Shown here piece after piece: positions 1-5,342 of a DNA stretch of 8,045 nt. Source of the stretch: Moraxellaceae bacterium (GTDB lineage: Bacteria > Pseudomonadota > Gammaproteobacteria > Pseudomonadales > UBA3067); assembly GCA_002401525.1 (NCBI GenBank), contig NVTH01000045.1, positions 1 to 8,045 on the forward strand, given 5' to 3'. The stretch's first letter is position 1; every line of letters starts with the position of its first letter. Below the pieces are notes generated by a model that saw only the letters and a program-made list of their open reading frames with translations, was not told the origin of the DNA and did not search any database. The position numbers and the translations under genes were made by a program.

Positions 1-444
1 TATCAAAACCCGAAGATTGTTGCAGGCTGTATTGCTACCTTTGAGGATCGCATTTTGATGTGTAAAAGGGCAATCGAGCCCCGCAAAGGGTTTTGGACCT
101 TGCCTGCGGGTTACATGGAGAATGGGGAATCGACCCAGCAAGGCGCTGCTCGTGAGACTTGGGAAGAGGCTGAAGCCAAAGTTCAAAACGTCGAGCTCTA
201 TACGCTCTTTAATTTGCCCCATATTAACCAAGTCTATATGTTTTTTCGTGCGGAAGTGGTGGACGGAAAATTTGGCAATGGTAGTGAAAGCTTAGAAACC
301 AAGTTAATGCATCAGAACGAGATTCCATGGGATGAATTGGCATTTCCTACGGTAAGGAAAACCCTCGAGCTGTTCTTTGATGATCGTTTGAACAGTGAAT
401 ACCCGGTGCGAGTTGAGGATATTCACTATCCGCCGCGTCGATAA
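1..444 (+). CDS. NUDIX hydrolase, 5' end cut by window edge
   Basis: The frame is open from base 1, so the gene begins outside the window and 147 residues are visible. The Nudix box lies at visible residues 37-59 with the pattern GX5EX7RE-x-WEE: G37, E43, R51, E52, E55 and E56 are present. The usual glycine near the end of the box is E58, a tolerated departure. Upstream of the box, NPKIVAGCI followed by CKRAIEP and WTLPAGYMENGE is typical of a proteobacterial subgroup that carries a short N-terminal zinc ribbon; that ribbon would be encoded just left of the window. Such enzymes cleave nucleoside diphosphates linked to another moiety (NADH or ADP-ribose type substrates) using Mg2+ held by the box glutamates, in the cytoplasm. 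The exact substrate cannot be read from sequence. The gene converges on the next one, 42 bp away. An ATG at 58 or TTG at 55 would be an internal start that cuts into the first strand of the fold, so it is not used here. Confidence 0.9.
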   Translation, partial: YQNPKIVAGCIATFEDRILMCKRAIEPRKGFWTLPAGYMENGESTQQGAARETWEEAEAKVQNVELYTLFNLPHINQVYMFFRAEVVDGKFGNGSESLETKLMHQNEIPWDELAFPTVRKTLELFFDDRLNSEYPVRVEDIHYPPRR

Positions 445-486
445 AGAAGGTACGGCTTAGCCTTTCTAAAAATTCTGGTTTTATAA
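445..486. terminator. short convergent gap, possible weak terminator
   Basis: This 42-bp gap separates two converging genes. It contains AGAAGG and CCTTTCT arms (imperfect by one base) around GGCTTAGCC, then an A/T-rich stretch. This could form a modest hairpin serving both strands, but there is no clean T-run, so the call is weak. Confidence 0.25.
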
Positions 487-801
487 CTAATCGAGTGTCT
501 CGAGTTTAATCACATCGTAAGCTGGCTCTTCGTAGGGATGAGCCTTTTTCAAAGCAGTGATGGCATGGTTAATTAATTGATCCTCACAAACCAATTCCAC
601 CCGATATTCCGCTACCCGCTCCTCTTCGCCTTGTTTACCTATAAATGGATCACTGCCTTCAAGGGCACGGAACTGACCTTGGCCTAGTGTTTGCCAGCAG
701 CAATGGTCGTAGTTGCCTATGCGCCCAGCACCGCTGGCGAACACTGCTTGTTTGACTGTTTCAAGATGGGAATCAGGCACAAAGAATATAATTTTATACA
801 C
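487..801 (-). CDS. Standalone NIF3/YqfO-type (CutA-like fold) protein
   Basis: The product is 104 aa and matches the small proteobacterial family related to the inserted domain of NIF3/YqfO proteins (NGG1p-interacting factor 3 family). The signature is visible: GAGRIGNYDHC at residues 24-34, the FRALEGSDPFIG segment at 44-55, and HPYEEPAYDV at 88-97 near the C-terminus. The family has a PII/CutA-like ferredoxin fold and is soluble and cytoplasmic; its biochemical role is not settled, and I assign none. Translation appears to start at GTG (799-801), supported by an AAGGA ribosome binding site (complement of 812-816) 10 nt upstream; no in-frame ATG exists before it in a sensible position. It lies 70 bp downstream of the lysR gene on the same strand, so it could be co-transcribed with it, though there is room for its own promoter. 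Confidence 0.88.
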   Translation of the reverse strand: MYKIIFFVPDSHLETVKQAVFASGAGRIGNYDHCCWQTLGQGQFRALEGSDPFIGKQGEEERVAEYRVELVCEDQLINHAITALKKAHPYEEPAYDVIKLETLD

Positions 802-811
802 GGGGCGATTG

Positions 812-816
812 TCCTT
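812..816 (-). promoter_or_regulatory. Ribosome binding site for NIF3-type gene
   Basis: AAGGA on the minus strand lies 10 nt before a GTG codon. It decides the start of this gene, which has no ATG start. Confidence 0.6.
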
Positions 817-871
817 GATTAGAGCTTCGGCATTCTAAATGCCTGTTGTTTGAAGAACCTTAAAAATATTT

Positions 872-1774
872 TTATTTCATTTGTTCGCAAACGTAGTTGA
901 TGAACTCTTGGTGGATAAAGCCGAAGCTGGATTTACGTTTGTAGACCAAGTCGAGTTCTGCGTTGATCGAATGAGTAGTTTTATGCATGGGAAGTATCGT
1001 TAATTCTCCTGATTTTAATTCGTCCTGAATTATATCTTCGAATAAAAAGCCAATGCCAATCCCTTGAATCACCAATTGCTTAAGAATAGGTATATTTGTA
1101 ATTGAGGCTTGTATGGATTTTTTTTGCATGGCCGGCACTAGGGTACGATCATTTTTTCTGATCCAGTGGTGATAGAGGCCAAACTGGGGCCAAATATCAA
1201 CGATGGGCAGTTGTAAGGTTTCTTCTATGGATTCAGGCATCGGGTATTTTTTAAGAAAAGCCTTGGAGACCACCGGTATAAAAGTTTGGTTATAAATAGG
1301 AGTGCACTTCAAAATTCGCTTATCTTCAGTAAACAGTTGAAAACTGAGATCGAGCTGGTTCGTAATTAACATCTCTTCTCGTTGAGGATCTGTAGCCACT
1401 TTAAACTCAAAGCTTACTCTTGGATATTTATCATTGAAGCTATCAATTAATGGGGGAATAAAATTGGCGAAGGCTTCTTCTCCTATGCCGATCCGAATGA
1501 CTCCTTCTGCCCGATCCTTCTTAGCTCTGAATTCTTGTACGGACGCATCGATTTCAGAAATTTTTTCTTTAAATACTTTATACAAATATTCACCTGATTC
1601 AGTGAGCGTTAACTTAGGGCCTTGTCGGTCCATTAGGTTGATTTCAAGCTCTTCTTCGAGTATTTGAAGTTGATTAGAGAGCGCCTGCTGGGTTCGCTTC
1701 ACTTTAATTGCCGCAGCGCTAATGCTTCCGCAGTCCACCACGTGCACAAAAATACGCGCTCTATTTAAATCCAT
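872..1774 (-). CDS. LysR-type transcriptional regulator
   Basis: The product is 300 aa from the ATG at 1772-1774, the normal length for a LysR-type regulator. An N-terminal winged helix-turn-helix is clear at about residues 3-62: ARIFVHVVDCGSISAAA, then RTQQALSNQLQILEEELEINLMDR. A linker helix follows, then a periplasmic-binding-protein-like effector domain from about residue 90 to the end, beginning GVIRIGIGEEAFANFIPPLI. I chose the ATG over an in-frame TTG five codons upstream (1787-1789) because GGAAA (complement of 1783-1787) sits 8 nt before the ATG and overlaps that TTG. It lies downstream of alkB1 on the same strand, with a 338-bp gap, and is the only regulator in the window. Control of the alkB genes, in response to a hydrocarbon or its oxidation product, is inference. 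Its ligand is unknown. Confidence 0.93.
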   Translation of the reverse strand: MDLNRARIFVHVVDCGSISAAAIKVKRTQQALSNQLQILEEELEINLMDRQGPKLTLTESGEYLYKVFKEKISEIDASVQEFRAKKDRAEGVIRIGIGEEAFANFIPPLIDSFNDKYPRVSFEFKVATDPQREEMLITNQLDLSFQLFTEDKRILKCTPIYNQTFIPVVSKAFLKKYPMPESIEETLQLPIVDIWPQFGLYHHWIRKNDRTLVPAMQKKSIQASITNIPILKQLVIQGIGIGFLFEDIIQDELKSGELTILPMHKTTHSINAELDLVYKRKSSFGFIHQEFINYVCEQMK

Positions 1775-1782
1775 AATAAATA

Positions 1783-1787
1783 TTTCC
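1783..1787 (-). promoter_or_regulatory. Ribosome binding site for LysR gene
   Basis: GGAAA on the minus strand lies 8 nt before the ATG at 1774. It favours this ATG over the upstream TTG. Confidence 0.5.
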
Positions 1788-1930
1788 AATGATTAGGCCG
1801 GTGCATCTGCTCTAGCGTAAGGCGCTTTCTTAAATCTGAATGTGACTGAATTGCTTGCTTAAGAAGAGTAACAACTTAGAGTTTAAAAAACATCCATGGG
1901 TACTATTGTCAACACCGGCTGAAAATTATC

Positions 1931-2041
1931 ATGGAGAAAGGGGTGGCCAAGTTACACTCGGTAGCCATTGGAATGTATTTGGAATTGTTGGCTGAGGAGG
2001 TGCTGAGGAATAGGGCGCTCGAAGCGAAAAAGACGGACTGA
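1931..2041 (+). CDS. Doubtful small ORF, 36 aa
   Basis: An ATG-to-TGA frame of 36 codons on the plus strand encodes a peptide with a plausible amphipathic helix (VAIGMYLELLAEEVLRNRAL). The frame is open back to 1880. There is no good ribosome binding site before the ATG (the preceding bases are GAAAATTATC), and I do not recognise the peptide. It could be a decayed remnant, or chance. It is recorded because it is the only frame with protein-like composition in this 338-bp gap. Confidence 0.12.
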   Translation: MEKGVAKLHSVAIGMYLELLAEEVLRNRALEAKKTD

Positions 2042-2112
2042 ATGCCCGAAGGAAAAGGGATGGCTATTGACGTGAGGCCGCCGGATTAATTGATGTTGCT
2101 ATCAATAAGTTT

Positions 2113-3339
2113 TCATGTTGACTGAATAGCGCGTACGAGTAACGAAGTTTCTAATTCGTCAGCATGAGCGATTAATATAGAATCACCGCTTGTCTTGGAT
2201 GCGAAAATGGCCAAGCGTTGCTCTTCTTCAGAAGCGAATTCCCAATCCCAGTGAATGAGCTTCTGATTCATAATTTGTTTAAATAAGAAGGGCACTAGAC
2301 TTATTAGGGCGGTTAATAATATTCCCGCAGCCATTCTTGGGTCTTTATCACTTCCGCCAGAGCTATGCCAGAAATCACCTGTAGAGGCATGATGAGAGGC
2401 ATGCCTGCCCGCGCCTGCAAACATAAAGTTCATTAAAGTATGATTGGCTGTCCAGATATGCTTGGCTTGTATTTTGGCTTGAGGGGCTCTCAGTAATCCA
2501 TAATGTTGAACATAGTTTGCAATCTCCATGAATAGGTTGGAACTTAATGCAACGAGTATGATTGCGGACACGCCATGCCATCCTGCATAGCTAATCAAGC
2601 CCATTGCCAACGCTGCTTCCAAGCACCAGTTTCTAAGCGCCCGGTTTTTCCAATGCCATGCGGATAATTCTAATTTATTAAGGCGGTTTTTTTCCAGTGT
2701 CCAAGTTTGTTTCTGCTTGCCAATCCTAGAACGCCAAGCAAAGCTATAAAGATTTTCTCCTCGTCTTGGTGTTGCGTGATCTTCGCCTGTGGCCATTAAG
2801 TGATGGTGCCCAATGGGGTGGGAGACGCTAAAATACGAAAAAAAAGTAATGATATGGGCAAACACCCCTATTCGATATAAAGGAGAATTAATGGGGTTGT
2901 GTATCAGCTCGTGGCCGTAGATCGCTGAGAGTGCTATAGAACACAGCACGGCCATAATACCTGCGAAGATGGTTTTCGAGGCGGTGGCCGATTCTCGCTC
3001 GCTCATAATGTCGATGCCTAGCCAGCTCTCGCTCGCGGCGGCGAGGCTTAAAAAATCGCATTCAGGGGCAAGCCAGTACCAAACAAAACTTATTAGATAA
3101 ATGAATAGTGCGAAAACAGAGACGACTAATTGGGTTTTAAAAAGTTGAGGGTGTTCAAAATTCCAGTCGTCAAAATTTCTTATCGGAAGCTCGGCGATAA
3201 ACAATATTAGCAAGAACAATGTTGCCATTATATAGAATGATTCGCCTCCCGATAGTAGTGTGATTGCTAGTGTCGGAAAGATAAGTGCGAGAGAAGAAAA
3301 TTTAATGGCAGCGCTTAGGTCTGAGATTAATGTATTCAT
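2113..3339 (-). CDS. alkB: AlkB-type membrane diiron hydroxylase 1
   Basis: The product is 408 aa from the ATG at 3337-3339 and belongs to the integral-membrane non-haem diiron hydroxylase superfamily (alkane 1-monooxygenase AlkB, xylene monooxygenase XylM). It inserts oxygen at a methyl group of a hydrophobic substrate in the inner membrane, using electrons from a rubredoxin or ferredoxin-type partner not encoded here. All nine expected histidine ligands are present: HELIH (143-147), HPIGHHH (174-180), NYVQHYG (275-281) and RHASHH (312-317). Hydrophobic membrane segments lie at roughly 12-50, 70-90, 122-142 and 240-272. Compared with classic AlkB, box 2 has S for E before the first His, box 3 lacks the LQ before RH, and the WNSNH motif reads WTANH (296-300). 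The frame extends 86 codons upstream, but the family length, the equal length of its divergent paralogue and a GAGAG motif 5 nt before this ATG support the shorter form. Substrate is uncertain. Confidence 0.88.
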   Translation of the reverse strand: MNTLISDLSAAIKFSSLALIFPTLAITLLSGGESFYIMATLFLLILFIAELPIRNFDDWNFEHPQLFKTQLVVSVFALFIYLISFVWYWLAPECDFLSLAAASESWLGIDIMSERESATASKTIFAGIMAVLCSIALSAIYGHELIHNPINSPLYRIGVFAHIITFFSYFSVSHPIGHHHLMATGEDHATPRRGENLYSFAWRSRIGKQKQTWTLEKNRLNKLELSAWHWKNRALRNWCLEAALAMGLISYAGWHGVSAIILVALSSNLFMEIANYVQHYGLLRAPQAKIQAKHIWTANHTLMNFMFAGAGRHASHHASTGDFWHSSGGSDKDPRMAAGILLTALISLVPFLFKQIMNQKLIHWDWEFASEEEQRLAIFASKTSGDSILIAHADELETSLLVRAIQST

Positions 3340-3368
3340 TGTGGCTCTCAAGTCACGAGGGGTGGCGA

Positions 3369-3404
3369 AACTGTCGTTGGAACTGTCGTTGGAACTGTTG
3401 TTGG
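3369..3404. repeat. Three tandem 12-bp repeats in alkB1 leader
   Basis: AACTGTCGTTGG occurs at 3369-3380 and 3381-3392, and AACTGTTGTTGG (one substitution) at 3393-3404. The array lies 30 to 65 bp before the alkB1 ATG, between it and the possible -10. The unit is a multiple of three, so if this stretch were translated as a longer N-terminus it would give a Ser/Asn/Asp repeat. Confidence 0.85.
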
Positions 3405-3606
3405 AGTGAAGTTTAGTGATGAACTGTTTTTGAAGATAACCATTTATACTAAATAATTGTGAAGTATTTTTTGTGCTTGAGTCGCTACAAGAACACGGTG
3501 TATTTGTAAGAATGACGAGCACAGTGAAGGCAGTGACAGAAGTGTCTGCGAAAGTCATGGCTATTTTTCTGTTTCGGAAGGCCGGCGATGCTGGCAATAA
3601 GAGCTA

Positions 3607-3626
3607 GTAATTTATAGAGAAATTAC
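3607..3626. promoter_or_regulatory. Perfect inverted repeat, candidate operator
   Basis: GTAATTT and AAATTAC arms (7 bp each, perfect) flank the 6-bp spacer ATAGAG. There is no T-run, so a protein-binding site is more likely than a terminator. It sits about 270 bp upstream of the alkB1 ATG and 335 bp upstream of the alkB2 ATG. Confidence 0.4.
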
Positions 3627-3709
3627 CTAAGTGTTCAAAAGGGGGGGCTTAATCCACTTCAAGACGTTCGAGTTCATAGGCGTGGAAGGCTGATCAAAAT
3701 TTTCTTGAG

Positions 3710-3741
3710 TATTGAATGCATGGAGGGTACTTTCAATACCC
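3710..3741. promoter_or_regulatory. Nested inverted repeats, candidate operator
   Basis: TATTGAA (3710-3716) and TTCAATA (3732-3738) form perfect 7-bp arms around 15 bp. Overlapping them, GGGTA (3725-3729) and TACCC (3737-3741) form 5-bp arms around 7 bp. The TATTG/CAATA half-sites recur in the dyad at 3870-3884 nearer to alkB2. Confidence 0.4.
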
Positions 3742-3750
3742 GATTTTAGA

Positions 3751-3780
3751 CAATCAAAAAATATTCAATGGCAATCAAAA
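3751..3780. repeat. 9-bp direct repeats two helical turns apart
   Basis: CAATCAAAA occurs at 3751-3759 and again at 3772-3780, a 21-bp offset, which places both on the same DNA face. A shorter ATCAAAA also occurs at 3693. This is the geometry of a dimeric or cooperative regulator site, but AT-rich chance matches are possible. Confidence 0.4.
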
Positions 3781-3869
3781 TTAATTCGTTTGTCAGTGAG
3801 TTAATGTTGCCTCTACACTGTTTCCATTGACCTGGGTGAGTGGATTAGTTGCATTTACTGTTGCTGGTC

Positions 3870-3884
3870 CTATTGGGTCAATAG
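3870..3884. promoter_or_regulatory. T-N11-A dyad, candidate LysR-type operator of alkB2
   Basis: CTATTG-GGT-CAATAG is a 15-bp perfect dyad whose core TATTGGGTCAATA is exactly T-N11-A with interrupted symmetry, the recognised form of LysR-type binding sites. It is centred about 84 bp before the alkB2 ATG. If TACATA at 3917-3922 is the -10, the dyad centre falls near -52, within the range where LysR activators bind. Assignment to the LysR gene in this window is inference. Confidence 0.45.
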
Positions 3885-3921
3885 ACGATGCCGGCTGGGA
3901 AACCCAAGTGTTGGCTTACAT

Positions 3922-3932
3922 AACAATAATAA
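3922..3932 (+). promoter_or_regulatory. AAYAAYAA motif in alkB2 leader, possible Hfq/Crc site
   Basis: AACAATAATAA contains two overlapping matches to AAYAAYAA, the target of Hfq/Crc catabolite repression on pseudomonad catabolic mRNAs. It ends 13 nt before the AAAGGA ribosome binding site. It is functional only if transcription starts upstream of it and the host has Crc; neither can be seen here. Confidence 0.3.
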
Positions 3933-3945
3933 TGATTAGAGATAG

Positions 3946-3951
3946 AAAGGA
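3946..3951 (+). promoter_or_regulatory. Ribosome binding site for alkB2
   Basis: AAAGGA lies 9 nt before the ATG at 3961. It supports that start over an overlapping out-of-frame ORF. Confidence 0.6.
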
Positions 3952-3960
3952 TTTACTACT

Positions 3961-5187
3961 ATGTCACTTTATCCTATTTGGAAATACGGTCGCTTCTTTC
4001 TTGGGACGGCTTTTATTTTAGGTGCGATTATTCTTGAATTGCTCTGTTCTCCCTGGTTAGGAACCTATGGAGCGATAGGGATTTCAATAATCTTTTTGGG
4101 CGATCTTTTTTTGCCTACCGACGAAACTACCTATAGCTATGACAATCCCGGGGTTTTTTATCCGCTCCAATACGCCAGTCAGATCATTGATATTTTCGCT
4201 GTGGTGATGTTCGCTTGGATTTTAGGCGCAACGTCGGGCGATTTCTTGGGGATATCTGCGGCGTTAGAGTTTGTCACTGGTTACGACATGTTGGCAGCTT
4301 ATACCACCGGCCCTCATGCAGGGGAAGTTTCCGTGTTTGCTGCATTGGCTTTTGCTGGAGGCGCAGCGGCACAAGCCAGTATTGCGATTGGGCATGAGTT
4401 AACACACCGCATTGATAATCGAGTTGCGGTATTTTTTGGTCGACTGGGTGAAGCGTTTGGTATGCACACTCGATTTTCCATTCGCCATCCCTATGGACAT
4501 CACAATTGGGTTTGCACTGAAAAAGATCCTGCGACCGCGAAAAGAGGCGAAAACTTATACCCTTTTTTAGTTCGCTCTATCGTGGGGCAGAATGTGCAGG
4601 TTTGGGAGTTGGAGCAGGCCCGGTTGGAAAAAATGGGTGATTCGGTATTTAGTTGGAAAAATCAAGCTTTGCGCGGTTGGGGCATGGAGGCAATGGTTTT
4701 AATCGGGTTTTATTTCGCGGCAGGATGGGTGGGGGTGCTGGGGTTTTTAGCGGTGGGTGCGATTGTTAATATTGGATTAGAACTGGCCAATTACATTGAG
4801 CATTTTGGTTTGGTTCGTTCACCCACTGAGCCGCAGCAAGTCAGGCATGCCTGGAACGATAATCATATGATGTCCTTTTGGTTAACGTCGGCTATTTCGC
4901 GTCATGCGCACCATCATGCGAACGCGGATGTGGAATTTTGGAATTTGGAGCCTATGACTGACGAGGCACCCACCACCGCGGCGGGATATCTGGGCACTAT
5001 TTTATTGGCCACAGTGCCTAACTTATGGCATCAAGTCATGAATCGAAAATTGTTGGATTGGGATGAGCGATTCGCAAATGCAGATGAAAAGGCGTTGGTG
5101 GCACAAGCGAATCTTAATAGTAATCAGGCGCTATTGGTGGAAGCTGGTCGAAATTATTTGCAGTCGAGAAAATCGTTGGCTGCATAA
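3961..5187 (+). CDS. alkB: AlkB-type membrane diiron hydroxylase 2
   Basis: The product is 408 aa, the same length as its divergent paralogue, and belongs to the same membrane non-haem diiron hydroxylase superfamily. All nine expected histidine ligands are visible: HELTH (145-149), RHPYGHH (175-181), NYIEHFG (277-283) and RHAHHHA (314-320). The GEDxxNP-like loop appears as PTDETTYSYDNP (52-63), and the AlkB motif WNSNH reads WNDNH (298-302). Membrane segments lie at about 12-30, 34-52, 72-90, 122-144 and 243-272. Box 2 carries R instead of E before the first His, and box 3 has SRH instead of LQRH. The tail, with FWNLEP-x4-AP (326-337) and KLLDWDERFA (363-372), recalls XylM more than pseudomonad AlkB. 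It would hydroxylate a methyl group in the inner membrane; an n-alkane or alkyl-aromatic substrate is possible. No rubredoxin lies nearby. A strong terminator follows. Confidence 0.9.
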   Translation: MSLYPIWKYGRFFLGTAFILGAIILELLCSPWLGTYGAIGISIIFLGDLFLPTDETTYSYDNPGVFYPLQYASQIIDIFAVVMFAWILGATSGDFLGISAALEFVTGYDMLAAYTTGPHAGEVSVFAALAFAGGAAAQASIAIGHELTHRIDNRVAVFFGRLGEAFGMHTRFSIRHPYGHHNWVCTEKDPATAKRGENLYPFLVRSIVGQNVQVWELEQARLEKMGDSVFSWKNQALRGWGMEAMVLIGFYFAAGWVGVLGFLAVGAIVNIGLELANYIEHFGLVRSPTEPQQVRHAWNDNHMMSFWLTSAISRHAHHHANADVEFWNLEPMTDEAPTTAAGYLGTILLATVPNLWHQVMNRKLLDWDERFANADEKALVAQANLNSNQALLVEAGRNYLQSRKSLAA

Positions 5188-5224
5188 CTCGAAAAGTATT
5201 CTGTAGACAGGAATGTGCTCTGTA

Positions 5225-5265
5225 AAAAAGGCGGCCTCAAACTACTTGTTTGAGGCCGCCTTTTT
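5225..5265. terminator. Bidirectional intrinsic terminator
   Basis: A perfect 18-bp stem (5225-5242 with 5248-5265) and a 5-nt loop has a GC-rich core (GGCGGCCTC/GAGGCCGCC) flanked by A5 on the left and T5 on the right. It therefore ends transcripts from alkB2 on the plus strand and from the converging hydratase gene on the minus strand. Confidence 0.93.
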
Positions 5266-5313
5266 CCTTTTTTTTCCTTTTATTTCGTTTTCTTTTCCCT
5301 TTTTTTAAAAGGG
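5261..5313. other. Pyrimidine-rich tract with small palindrome
   Basis: After the terminator, 5261-5307 is almost wholly T and C on the plus strand, with only one A and one G. It runs into CCCTTTT-TTT-AAAAGGG (5297-5313), a 7-bp-arm palindrome with a 3-nt loop. It may add a second weak termination signal; no gene is present. Confidence 0.5.
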
Positions 5314-5342
5314 TTTATTGTGGTGGTTATTTAAACCAGACA

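Larger units (their letters stand above)
1775..2112. other. 338-bp intergenic region, lysR leader and alkB1 3' flank
   Basis: There is no convincing gene here. The stretch lies between the end of alkB1 and the start of lysR, both on the minus strand, so it must carry the lysR promoter or allow read-through. I see no strong -35/-10 pair and no T-tailed hairpin in the minus direction. A 6-bp hairpin, ATTGAT/ATCAAT with a six-base loop (2089-2106), sits just after the alkB1 stop but is AT-rich and lacks a T-run. CTATTGTCAA at 1903-1912 resembles half of the dyad upstream of alkB2. A short plus-strand ORF is listed separately. Confidence 0.5.
3340..3960. promoter_or_regulatory. 621-bp divergent control region between two alkB genes
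   Basis: This region separates two divergent AlkB-type genes and must hold both promoters. No convincing gene lies in it: the 86-codon upstream extension of the alkB1 frame (3340-3597) and a 31-codon plus-strand frame (3512-3607) are unrecognisable and lack ribosome binding sites. It holds three tandem 12-bp units (3369-3404), inverted repeats at 3607-3626, 3710-3738, 3725-3741 and 3870-3884, two 9-bp direct repeats exactly 21 bp apart (3751, 3772), and a seven-G run (3641-3647). A TATAAA on the minus strand (3443-3448) could be the alkB1 -10, though without a good -35. For alkB2, TACATA (3917-3922) is a possible activator-dependent -10. Density of dyads suggests tight regulation; which are real needs experiment. 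Confidence 0.6.

Noticed and set aside
1434..1667. 77-codon plus-strand frame
   Set aside because: It lies fully inside the LysR gene on the opposite strand, is Ser-rich with no ribosome site, and matches no family I know.
2089..2106. ATTGAT/ATCAAT hairpin after alkB1 as a terminator
   Set aside because: The stem is 6 bp, mostly A-T, and no T-run follows on the minus strand.
3512..3607. 31-codon plus-strand frame in the alkB divergent region
   Set aside because: There is no ribosome site and no recognisable sequence, and it is antisense to the open extension of the alkB1 frame.
3827..4021. 64-codon plus-strand frame overlapping the alkB2 start
   Set aside because: It runs out of frame into alkB2. 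The alkB2 start has a good AAAGGA site and a family-like N-terminus, so this frame is chance.
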